This document shows positions 49,375 through 59,049 of a stretch of DNA of 64,000 nucleotides, in pieces. Below the pieces are notes generated by a model. The model worked only from the letters and a program-made list of their open reading frames with translations. It made no database searches and was not told the DNA's origin. Positions within the stretch are counted from its first letter, which is position 1, and each line of letters opens with the position of its first letter. The DNA is from Adiantum capillus-veneris (Eukaryota > Streptophyta > Polypodiopsida > Polypodiales > Pteridaceae): positions 58,994,933 to 59,058,932 of the forward strand of contig CM043965.1 in the NCBI GenBank assembly GCA_014529385.2, read 5' to 3'. The position numbers and the translations under genes are program-made.

Positions 49375-51384
49375 TGGTGCAGCCAAAGTGTGTTGACCAT
49401 AGCAGAGGGCACAGGCAGTGATGTGTATTCTTATAGATGCATGGCAAAGGGCTAGAGCAGAAGGTGAGAACTTGTGCATGCAAGTGGCAGCGGAGATGTA
49501 TGCTTTATGTGGTTTTTTAGGCCAAAAGGGCTCCAAGTAGGGCCTGATAGGGAGGCAGATGAAGGGTGATCAAAGTGATGTTTTTCGGCCCAGATATGTA
49601 GAGCTTGAAGTGCTGAAGGAGCAATGCTAGACGGCTCGTCTTACAGAGCTACATTGCCCAAGATATTTGAGATGGAAGGTGCGATGTGTTGCAGATTCTT
49701 GTTGGATAGGGAAATTGGGGACAGGTGGCCCAAGAGTAGGTCAATGTATGGACACAATTTATGGAGCTTTACCATCTTTTCAGATTGCGGATCAGAGCTA
49801 TGGATTGCAGTTTATGGCCAGTTGAAGTTTTGCCGGGGGCTAGGTTGGTGCCCACCTGACTGCATGGGGAGCCATGCCATCTGGTTTATTTTGAACTTTG
49901 ATAGAGTTCTAGAGTGAGGTATGGATCATGTGGACTCAATAGGAAATGATTGCTTGTAAAGGCGCCCGGAGCGGAAAGTGGTAGCAATTGGAAGTCTTCG
50001 TGTATTTTCCCGGGATTGGTTGCAAGTGAAAGTTCCTGTTTTTGTGATCTCCGTTCAGCAAGGTCTGGGCACTTTTGGGTCGTTGCAGTGAACTTGCGGG
50101 TCGAACTTTGCGGCTTGAAGATCTGACCATCGGGTAAAAAATCCAAAAGCCAACCATTTGAGGGAAATTTAATTTTTTGGAGGAGGCTTGGTGACTTTGA
50201 AATCCGATGGGAGTTGGAGGGCAACCACGGGCTGCCACGTGTCGAAATTAAACCCACATACGCTCAAGGAGGGCAAGTTGGTGGGGTATGAATACCAAGG
50301 GGCGAGCTCGTTTCGGGTATCAAGTGAGGATGAGCTCTAAGAGCGCTTTGCTATGGCGCTAGGGGCCGTTGACGTAGTGGGTGGCGCCTGGGGTGCTGCT
50401 TGCGGCCATGAGAGGAGATGGTAGGCAGTTTTTGTGCGTTGTGGTAGCGCTCACAGGCGGCATGAGTTTTTCGGTGGTGATGATGTGGCACCCCACGGGG
50501 GGTTGATTCCTGCGCCCGTAGGGGCCGCAAATCTTTTGAGGGCTAACATGGGAGCACCGACGGCGTCGTCTGTGCCCCCACTAAGAGAGAGACACTGTGT
50601 TGGTAACTTGGGTTGCAAGCCAAATCAGCCCAAAAATACCAAGGAAGGCGGTCACATGCATAAAAAGGCCAAAAATAGGAGGTTGCGAGGAAAAAAAAAC
50701 ATGGTGCTCCCACGCCCAAGGGGGCCAGTTTTTTGACATTTTTTGGAGGAGTTTCTTTTGGGGAGAGGAGGAACAAGAGGCCCCGTTTTTTGCAGGTTGG
50801 GAGAGCTGCAAAAGAGAAAGAGGGACGTGTTTTTGCAAGATTGGGTGAGCTCCTAGGGAGTCAAGGGCGGCTGAAGAGGAAGAAGGAGATCGAGATGCCA
50901 TTTTTTTGCTTAAGGTGGAGCCATTGGCCTAGAGGAGGTGGATTCAGAGCGAGGAGGGGCACACACAAATGGTAAAGCCGGAAGTTGCAGGTTTTTTATT
51001 TGGTGCTCGAGATCTCCATACCGAGCGGGTAGCAGTTTCTTGTGGTCGTATAGACGAGAGTTTTTTTGTCATAATTGAAGCAGATCATATCAATTTTTGG
51101 TGTCATTCCTTCCTTTCCCCCCCTTCTTCTCTTTGCTCGGTTCCGTCAATCCGATGCCGGTGTTGAAGATGTGTGTACCTCCCTAGGCCTCTGTGTGGGT
51201 GAAAGAGAAAGAGAAAGTGGTGTGTTTTGCAGCACGATCGTAATCGGGCTAGATCGGTGTGGATTGTTGTCGATTGTGCGAGTTTCAAAGGAGAACTCTA
51301 GTGGATCGGGGTTCAGTGATTATCCTAGGCTATAGAGAGGCAAATTGTTTGGGTTCCATGTTTGTTCCTCTTTGCCCCCATCCA
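49375..51384 (+). repeat. A/B-type LTR, copy 3
   Basis: 2010 bp. Begins TGGTGCAGCC and ends CCCCCATCCA. Sequence to its right belongs to the C-type LTR. Confidence 0.86.
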
Positions 51385-51558
51385 ACACGCTCAATGGGGG
51401 ATGTTGTCGGTGGTCAACGTGCAATAACTGATGACGTGGTAGTGCCCGATAGGGGCCCATTCCCACGGCCCTTGAAGGCCACTTTTTGGAGGCAAGGGGG
51501 GAGGCAATAACGACATCGCTAATGCCTCCTACCTAGTGCATAATAAGGGAGTAGCCCC

Positions 51559-51560
<2 letters not shown>

Positions 51561-51648
<88 letters not shown>
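51561..51648. repeat. (GA)44 microsatellite in the C 5' LTR
   Basis: An 88-bp uninterrupted GA run. The same position in the 3' LTR holds a shorter run (55969-56044). Confidence 0.95.
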
Positions 51649-51651
<3 letters not shown>

Positions 51652-52025
51652 AGAGAGGGTGTGGTCAAAGGGCACCCGAGCCGGGGCAAGTGCAAAGGGC
51701 GGGCCCGTTTCAAAGCCGGCCAAGCAAAGGAAAAGGCAAGGAGGGAGACCGGGACCAAAAGGGAGAATGAGGAGAGAGAGAGAAATATAGAGAAAAGAGG
51801 TAGTGCAAGATAGGCCTTCCAAAGGGTGAAAAATAAAGGAGCAAAAGGAAAAATAAAAAAAGCCTAGGGGCATTACTGATGTCGCTAATGCACCCCCCCT
51901 AAAGTGCAAAAGAAAGAGAAAGAGAGCAGATGAAGCCAAAGGCGGCTACCTCCTCCCAAAGTTACCAATGTGGATGCAAAGTGGACCAATCAGAGGCCAG
52001 ATGCCCAAATTGAAAGGGGCAGCCC

Positions 52026-52033
52026 TATATAAA
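52026..52033 (+). promoter_or_regulatory. TATA box of the C 5' LTR
   Basis: TATATAAA in the context GCCCTATATAAACCATTT, conserved in the 3' LTR at 56425-56432. A transcript start about 30 bp downstream would mark the U3/R border. Confidence 0.65.
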
Positions 52034-52636
52034 CCATTTTTGAGCCATTTTTCATGCTTTTTACCGAAGTAGGCTTCTTGCCAGGGCCTTGGGCCGGTGA
52101 GCCTGCAGAGAGCAAAGATAGAGAGTGTCTGTGAGTTCTTGGGTTAGCTTTTTTGTGCAGAGGTGTGTGCCTGCAAAGCCCCAAGTACGTGTTTTCTTGC
52201 TTGGCGACCATGTGGGTGCACCGTTTGATGTAAATGAGTTGTAAAGAGTGTTTGAGCAATGGTGAAGCCTCCATTGTGTTTCTCTTGCTATCATTTCCCC
52301 TTCTCCCCTTCTCTTTCTCTTGCTCTCGTGTTTCCCCTCAGTGCCAGCAGTGTGGATGTGTGTGCCACCCTGGACCGAAGGTGTTTTGTGTGAGAGAGTG
52401 AGATTGAGCGGCTGTGTGCGTGTGTAAGGGTGGAGACCGTGGCAATAGGTGTGCGTTGTGCGGTGGATTTCTGGAGCGTGTGAGCAGTGTAAATTGAGCA
52501 GGCGGTGGTCTGCTAGTGTGAAGTGTGTTTTTGAAGGTGTTTTCTGAGAGGATAGGGGTGTTGTGGATACCCAGAGATATAGAGAGGCCCTTGTGTTTGT
52601 GCCGGTTGTGTTCCCCCATTCTCCCTCTCCATCTTT

Positions 52637-52653
52637 TGGTGCCCCCACTGAGG
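52637..52653 (+). other. Primer-binding site of element C
   Basis: TGGTGCCCCCACTGAGG lies five bases after the LTR end. The TGG would pair with a tRNA CCA end, but the tRNA species is not identified. A and B carry TGGTCCCCCCACT at the same place. Confidence 0.7.
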
Positions 52654-54531
52654 AACGTGCTGATGCTCCTAGTTGATGTCGGAACGGTGATTTTGGTGAT
52701 GCCAAATGTGCAGCCTTTGAAGAGAAGGTCCTGTTGGTGATGTTTTGGATGGGATTTCCCATTTTCACTAGGATCGAAGATGCAAAAACCTAGCTCCAAG
52801 ATTATGGATTGCTCATGTTGGAAAGCGGTCTATCAAGAGAAAACGGTGTGGTACAGATGTTCCCACTCCTAGTTCGTGGTAAAGTGAGGCTATGGTTTGA
52901 TAGCCTTGGTAATGAAGAAAAGGCACATTATGAAGCTCTAGAGGTGGCTTTTTGGAGAAGATTTATAGCGGATGCGCAGCTGGATGAAGTAAATCGGAAG
53001 CTGGACGGTTTGAAGCAAAGCTTCAAGGGTGATTTTCAAGTGTTCGAGTGGGAGTTTGAAGCCCTTTGGGAGAAATTAATCAAGGTAAATGCTGTAGAAA
53101 ATGCTAGTTTTTTAAAGTTGAGTAAATTCATGGATTGCCTGCATGAGGAAGTGTGTGATAAGGGGGAGATAGATGGCCCGGTGTCGTATGAAGAGGCGGT
53201 AGCTCTAGCGAGAGGGCGGACCAAAAAGATTTTGAAGAAGCACAAAGCTAGGCAATGTTTGCAAGGCGCAATGATGCCAAGGCAATGTGATGTGGTGGTA
53301 GCCGAGCCACAGGTGGTACAAAGAGAAGTGCAAGTGAGAGAAGAACCAAGGGTTCTTTGGCTACAGAAAGACAGGATGGTTGCCGAAGATGCCGGCTAGA
53401 GTGGTTCCAATTGTGGACGAAGTGCATGTGATTCCAGAGTGGACAAAGGATGTGCTGCCAAGTTTGAGTGCGGCTGTAGAAGCTCCATTGAAGTGTGGTA
53501 AAGGCCAAAGAGTGCAGTTTGCAGACGAGGTCAAAGCGGTGAAGCTAGAGGAGATTCACGAGCTAGAAACAGAGGAGGAAACTGGGTTGAGTGACAGTAG
53601 CTCTATGGATGCAAATACAAGTTGGGAGACCAAGTTGTCTCAATCCAGGTATGATGAGTTTAACCTCTTACATGTGAGTGGAGAGGCAGTGATTGTGTGT
53701 GAGGAGCAGCATGAAGTGCAAGATGAGGTGCCTAGCGAAGACCAAGTGGAGCAGTCTAGGCCTACATGTGGTGAAGAGCAGGTAAAGGTGATGTGTGGTG
53801 CCATGTTAATGGCTATGTTGATAAAGGTAGTGATGGAATATGCCATGGTGGTGCAATAGGTGCAAAGTTTTTCCAAGAGGGATAGAGCAGTCGTGCCTAT
53901 GGAAGAAGACAAAGATGATGCGATAGAGGGCAAGTTTCTCTCTTCCTTGGCAAAGCATGATGCAGCGGTAGAAGAGCAGGTGATTGCAGCCAACAAGAAA
54001 ATGGTGCTTATCGACCTTGAAGGGCCGGTTGGCAAAGAAGAGCTTGACGATGCTGGAATTAAATGCATGGTAGGTGAGAAGGGCAGTCCAGAGTCAATGA
54101 TAGAGGTGCTTCCTATGCAAGCATTGCACTCTATGACGGGTGATGTGGATTCCAAGGCGGTGTCTAAGCTTTCTAAGGAGGTTTGTGAGTGGTGGTTGAA
54201 AGAGGTGCTGATAAAAGCGGTTGTGCAGTGGGCCGTTGAGCAAGTGCAGGATCTGCTAGATGAGGATCTAGCTTTACATGGATGGGAGGGTGGGTCAGGT
54301 ATGTCAAGAGTGTGGGTTGAGCAGAATGGTGAGCACGATGGTGCTCTATTTGGTGTTCTTAGAGGTGCTTTGTTGCGGGTGGGCAGTTTGCCAATGAGTG
54401 CTCAGAGTGGTAGAAGTATGTTGATGACAATTTGGCTATGTAGTTGGTTATGTATCTTGGTGTGGCACTATACAAGGGTGTTGCAGGTGGATGGAGGAGC
54501 CCAATGCAAGGTTTTTGACCCAGGTGGATGA
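52654..54531 (+). pseudogene. Element C Gag-like protein, broken by few mutations
   Basis: A degraded start (near 52670) is followed by FTRIEDAKT, a TAG where A/B relatives have Trp, then the open block 52809-53399: FPLLVRGKVRLWFDSLG, YEALEVAFWRRFIADAQL, EALWEKLIKVNAVENASF and LKLSKFMDCLHEEV. This matches B Gag segment by segment. A frame change near 53390 leads to 53380-53859 (KGQRVQFADEVKAVKLEE, acidic and Ser-rich), one TAG at 53857, then the same frame to 54531 (DLEGPVGKEELDDAG, VSKLSKEVCEWWLKEVLIKA). The second half has no motif I know, and no enzyme domain is present. It is the best-preserved of the three copies. Confidence 0.75.
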
Positions 54532-55966
54532 CTACAGGTAAAGCAGGGGGTTGGGCAACCCGCATGAACAAAGATGGTGGGTACAAGATTGGCGTTTTGC
54601 GGTGTACAGAGAGTTTGCTTTGGGTGTGAGTTTTTTAGTGCAATAAACCTTTGTGTGGTTGAACATAAATGTTCAACAAGGGGGTGGGCAATGATGGTGC
54701 AGCCAAAGTTGGTCTGAGTTGGAAAGTGTTCTATGTCCGGTAGAGGTTACAAGTAGGTACAATGCAGAAGGCTAGAGCAGGTACCAAGGTCCTGGGCAGC
54801 CAAAGGGTACCGGGAATGTATGTCTAAAGCGGTTTTTTAGGCCAAAAGAGCTAAAGGATGGTCTAGATGGGAGAGTAGATGGAGGTGCCCAAAGTGTTGA
54901 GTCAGTGCACTAGAATGTAGTGTTTGATGTGCTCTAGAAGCCGGTCCAAACGGCTCGTCAAATGGAGCCCTAGTGCTCAAGATACTGAAGCTAAGTTAGA
55001 AGGTTTTTTAGTAGATCCTCGACGGGTAGGGCAGCTGGGGACAGGGGGCCCAAGCAAATGTCAATAGATAGATGCATAGAGCTCAAATTATGGAGCATGC
55101 CTGTCTTCTCGGATTGCCAATCGGAGCTCTAGATAGTAAGTTATGGACATCAGAAGTTTTTTCGGGGACCAGGTTTGAGCCCACTTGTACGCATTGTAAA
55201 TTGGGCCATCTGACGGTTTTTAGGCCTCAACATGGTTCAAGCAGATAGAGCATGCCTAGTGGAGTCAGCAAGAAGTCCCGGCTCGTGATTCTGAGCCTCG
55301 AGCATCGGGTGACGGCCTGGTAGATTTGGGATGCTTTGCAGACGGGCAGTCAGTGGATAGTTTTCTTCGAGTTTTGGGGCACTTCGTTTGAGGCCATTGA
55401 GGAGGTAATATGTAGAGCTGGCCAAAGACAACAAAGCTTGGAATGTGCACTTGGGGTGGAGTTTTGTGAAATGTCAACCAGTTGACCAAGCAAAGGTTGG
55501 TGTGCTACCAAAGTAGGAAATAAAAGATCATGTTGGAATTTTTCTTGTGAAGGCTTTGGAACCCATAGGGGTGCAATTGAACAAGCAGACGCCACGTGGC
55601 TGGCATTAGTCCCGTATGCGGAGAAGGGAGCCAGCTTGGTAGGCTTTATGAGCCAAGGACCCTCATTTGGGGTATCAAAGAGAGAAAGGGAGAGCTCCCC
55701 CTCCGTTGGCGATGGCGGGCATTTGGTGGAACTGTTGTGGCTCTGCATCCTGGCGCACGAGGCGGTTTTGGCCGGTGTGGGGCGGCACAGATGGCGCGCT
55801 CACTGTGGGCTTGTTGTTGGCAGTTAATGTGCAGTAACTGATGATGTGGCAACGCTCGACAGGGGCCCGTTCCTAGGGCCATTGAAGGCCACTTTTTGGA
55901 GGCAAGGGGGGAGGCAATAGCGGCATCGCTAATGCTCTCTCCCCAATGCATAGTAAGGGGGCAGTC

Positions 55967-55968
<2 letters not shown>

Positions 55969-56044
<76 letters not shown>
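55969..56044. repeat. (GA)n microsatellite in the C 3' LTR
   Basis: About 76 bp, at the same LTR position as the run at 51561-51648. Confidence 0.95.
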
Positions 56045-56048
<4 letters not shown>

Positions 56049-56424
56049 ATAAGAGAGGGTGTGGTCAAAGGGCGCCCGAGCCGGGGCAAGTGCAAAGGGC
56101 GGGCCCGTTTCAAAGCCGGCCGAGCAAAGGCAGGGGCAAGAAGGGAGACCGGGACCAAAAGGGAGAATGAGGAGAGAGAGAAATAGAGAGAAAAGAGGTA
56201 GTGCAAGATAGGCCTTCCAAAGGGTGAAAAATAAAGGGGAAAAAGGAAAGTTAAAAAAAGCCTAGGGGCATTAGCGATGTCGCTAATGCACCCCCCCTCA
56301 AGTGCAAAAGAAAGAGAAAGAGAGTAGATGAAGCCAAAGGCTGCTACCTCCCCCCAAAGTTACCAAATGTGGATGCAAAGTAGACCAATCAGAGGCCAGA
56401 TACCCAAATTGAAAGGGGCAGCCC

Positions 56425-56432
56425 TATATAAA
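56425..56432 (+). promoter_or_regulatory. TATA box of the C 3' LTR
   Basis: TATATAAA in the same context as at 52026. Confidence 0.6.
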
Positions 56433-57976
56433 CCATTTTTGAGCCATTTTTCATGCTTTTTGCCAAAGTAGGCTTTTTGCCAGGGCCTTGAGCCGGTGAG
56501 CCTGCAGAGAGCCAAGATAGAGAGTGTGTGTGAGCTCTTGGGTTAGGTTTTTTTGTGCAGAGGTGTGTGCCTGCAAAGCCCCAAGTGCGTGTTTTCTTGC
56601 TTGGCGACCATGTGGGTGCGCCGTTTGATGTAAATGATTTGTAAAGAGTATTTGAGAAGTGGTGAAGCTTCCATTGTGTTTCTCTTGCTGGCGTTTCCCC
56701 TTCTCCCCTTCTCTTTCTCCTGCTCTCGTGTTTCCCCTCGGTACCGGCAGTGTGGATGTGTGTGTCCCCCCCGGACCAAAGGTGTTTTGTGTGAGAGAGT
56801 GAGATTGAGCGGCTCTGTGCGTGTGTAAGGGTGGAGACAAACCGTGGCAGTAGGTGTGCGTTGTGTAGTGAGCAGTGAAAATTGAGCAAGCGGTGGTCTG
56901 CTAGTGTGAAGTGTGTTTTTGAAGGTGTTTTCTGAGAGGATAGGGGTGATGTGGGTACCCTGAGCTACAGAGAGGCCCTTGTGTTTGTGCCGGGTGTGTT
57001 CCCCCATTCCACCTCTCCAACGTGAAGCCATGGTTGAGATGGTTAGCTACATCAATTTGTTAGCATTTCTAGCTCTTGAGTTCAAGCTTGGTAATGAAGA
57101 GAGTTGTTGGTCGTGTTGAAGGATTAATGAGAATCAAATGAATTTTAAAGAGATCTATGAAAGATAGTAAGCTGAGACACACTTTTCTCAAACATTGCTC
57201 CCCCCTTCCTACCGGTGGGGAAAAGTCATTTTTCAACCATACACTATTCCCTTTTATGGATTTTGCAGCAAGAGGAAAATTTAAAAGATTAGCTATTTTT
57301 ATACTTCCCCCAATCAATACATATAGGTAGATAGATAGAGAGAGAGAGATCATATCATATCAAATCAATGGCCTCCTCTTCTCTATCCTCACTTGGAAGG
57401 TTGCTTTTTGATGCCCGTTTTATCCATTTTGAGGAGTTTTGCCCATTTTTTAAGGCCAACTTATAGTAAAACCATTTTCAATGAAAGGCGAGTTCTATGT
57501 TTCCTCCATCATTTTGACGGGCATTTATATATGAACCTGACCCTAAAGTACTTTGGGGAGCTCTTGAAAGTTGGAACTTGGAACTTAAAAGGTGGGCAAC
57601 TATTGTGCAAAAATAAAATTCATTCCTATCGCGGGTGTCCTTGCTCCAGCAAAATTGGTGTTGTTTGATTGCACCCATGACTCAGTGGCCCACTGGCTAG
57701 CACAATGCAAAGTTGCGATTTTGCCATAAGTGAAAATGTGAATTCAAAAAGAGAGGGCAAACTAGAATGCCTGCGATGCCTGAGAGAGAGAGAGAGAGAG
57801 AGGCGCTTGTGGTAGTGCCAACTACCCTCGTTCAAGGCTAGAGCTTGTACCGCCTACTCAACAGAAGGAGAGAGAGAGGCTCAAAGATTGCAACTCACCT
57901 CAACATCTAGTGCAGATTTAGAAATTTTCTCATGTAGGAAAACGGAGTCTTTCTCAGTGTTTTTCATACAATGCAT

Positions 57977-58129
57977 AACATCATGAGCTTCTACTCGAGG
58001 CACCGCATACCTAGCTAGGTACGATTGGGGGCAGGGGACCCCCGGCCCTCCCATCGGGCCGGCGGTCCCCTGCCCCCAATCGTACCCAGCTAGGTATGCG
58101 GCACCTCCCTCACAAAAGCTCATGATGTT
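57977..58129. repeat. 153-bp foldback (long inverted repeat)
   Basis: AACATCATGAGCTT at the left end pairs with AAGCT..CATGATGTT at the right. After a looser stretch, the inner ~42 bases pair almost perfectly (GCATACCTAGCTAGGTACG on the left; the right arm reads back with about three mismatches). The tip CCGGCCC..GGGCCGG is itself self-complementary. The GC-rich centre differs sharply from AT-rich flanks. It could be a foldback/MITE-like element or a hairpin-RNA precursor. No target duplication is evident. Confidence 0.85.
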
Positions 58130-58184
58130 GAGGTAAGTCACAATGTGGGAAATATTGTAAGAATTTGTCCAAAACTTCTTGTGA

Positions 58185-58400
58185 CTCTCCCCCAACCTCG
58201 TAGATCCCATTGCACCTGATGAGAATGTGAACCTGGAGAGGCATTCCAATAAGAAGTCGAAGACAGCAATGAAGTTGTTGCTTGCTCCACCAGTCAAAAC
58301 AAATACAATAGCAGATTTCTTCTCAGCTTCAAACCGGAGCAAACTTGATATCAACGTAATAAGTCGTGCCTCGGATTCCTTGGAATCTGAGAATTTGGAG
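58185..58400 (+). CDS. Possible orphan exon, function unknown
   Basis: The plus frame reads LSPNLVDPIAPDENVNLE, then a Lys/Ser-rich segment, then KTNTIADFFSASNRSKLD and an Asp/Ser/Glu-rich end, closing at a phase-0 donor GAG|GTAAAA (58401). The composition looks like a disordered part of a real protein, and TIADFF resembles half of a PCNA-interacting box (the leading Gln is missing). An in-frame stop lies just upstream (58182) and no acceptor is clear. No neighbouring exon was found. Confidence 0.25.
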
Positions 58401-58531
58401 GTAAAATTGCCTACCCCCCGTTGGTATCATCTATTCTGCACAGTGAGCCGGCCTTGGCTTTGTGCTTTGTTGCCCACATCAGCCCTTTCCCTCCTCTCTA
58501 TCTCGTGCAGTCTTCCGTCTTTGTGCCTAAT

Positions 58532-58535
<4 letters not shown>

Positions 58536-58575
<40 letters not shown>
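58536..58575. repeat. (GA)n microsatellite
   Basis: Continuous AG run; another, shorter and interrupted, is at about 58967-59009. Confidence 0.9.
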
Positions 58576-58577
<2 letters not shown>

Positions 58578-58967
58578 CTCTGCTTGCTCGTCCTCTACAC
58601 TAGCCTCTAGCTCAGCCTCGGCCCTCCACTGCCCCTGTTTAAAGGACAAACGCATTGTTGTGCCCCACCCTACAGATGACTGCCCCATCAGCGCTACGCC
58701 TTGACCTACTTTGCGGCGCAGAAGAGGAGCACTACCTCCGAGAGACAGAGGGTCCAGATGCAGAAGGAGACGTGCACCTTGGTTACCATCTTCTCTGCTG
58801 CCCATCGCGGTGAATGCACTAGCATCACCCTCCACGGGGGAGAGCTTCTATGGCCATTCTCTCGAACCCTTCACCGACTAAGATAAGCCACCATCCAAAA
58901 GAGCAAAACATAAATATCTCTAGGTGGAAAGATGAAAGAGAGAGATACAGAGAGTCATGTGAAAGTG

Positions 58968-59008
<41 letters not shown>

Positions 59009-59049
59009 GAACTTTTCTATCTTTTTGACGAGGGTACCTCCCTAGATAT

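Larger units (their letters stand above)
40751..51384 (+). mobile_element. Three-LTR array (LTR-A-LTR-B-LTR) of a Gag-only retrotransposon, nested in the C LTR
   Basis: LTRs at 40751-42792, 45083-47133 and 49375-51384 (about 2.0 kb each) alternate with internal regions A (42793-45082) and B (47134-49374). Each LTR begins TGGTGCA and ends ATCCA. After the first two comes TCTTC, then TGGTCCCCCCACT (primer site). Before the second and third comes a purine tract CAAGGGGGTGGGGCAATGA or a close variant. The third is followed by C-LTR sequence that continues from where C was left at 40750. Flanks are GCGC (left) and ACAC (right), a possible 4-bp duplication altered by two G-to-A changes. Such shared-LTR arrays normally arise by unequal recombination between LTRs. 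Confidence 0.88.
51385..52631 (+). repeat. Element C 5' LTR, right part
   Basis: Resumes C-LTR sequence (CGCTCAATGGGGGATG against CGCTCACTGTGGGCTTG in the 3' LTR). It carries a (GA)n run at 51561-51648, a TATA box at 52026 and ends CTCTCCA before the primer site. Confidence 0.85.
39645..57019 (+). mobile_element. Long-LTR, Gag-only retrotransposon C (TR-GAG-like), 5' LTR split by another array
   Basis: The 5' LTR is 39645-40750 plus 51385-52631, the internal region 52632-54694 and the 3' LTR 54695-57019 (2325 bp). Both LTRs begin TGGTGCA and end CTCTCCA. The bases ACGT precede the element (39641-39644) and follow it (57020-57023), a 4-bp target duplication. The primer-binding site TGGTGCCCCCACTGAGG (52637-52653) and a purine tract ACAAGGGGGTGGGCAA fit plus orientation. 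The internal region is only about 2.06 kb and encodes Gag-like protein but no protease, RT or integrase motif. This matches the published idea of TR-GAG elements, which depend on enzymes from another element. Confidence 0.85.
54695..57019 (+). repeat. Element C 3' LTR
   Basis: 2325 bp, uninterrupted, TGGTGCAGCC to CTCTCCA, preceded by the purine tract and followed by ACGT. It carries the (GA)n run at 55969-56044 and a TATA box at 56425. Confidence 0.88.

Noticed and set aside
51519-51939. Minus-strand ORFs with long Ser-Leu runs; the same at 55646-56206
   Set aside because: Translations of the (GA)n microsatellites in the C LTRs.
52061-52799. Overlapping minus-strand ORFs of 153-235 codons, repeated at 56389-57031
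   Set aside because: They lie in LTR U3/R/U5 sequence, opposite to the element, and are open only because of base composition.
57685-57860. tRNA- or SINE-like pieces (TGACTCAGTGG resembling an A box, CGTTCAAGGC resembling a B box)
   Set aside because: No cloverleaf forms, spacing is wrong, and no A-rich tail or target duplication was seen.
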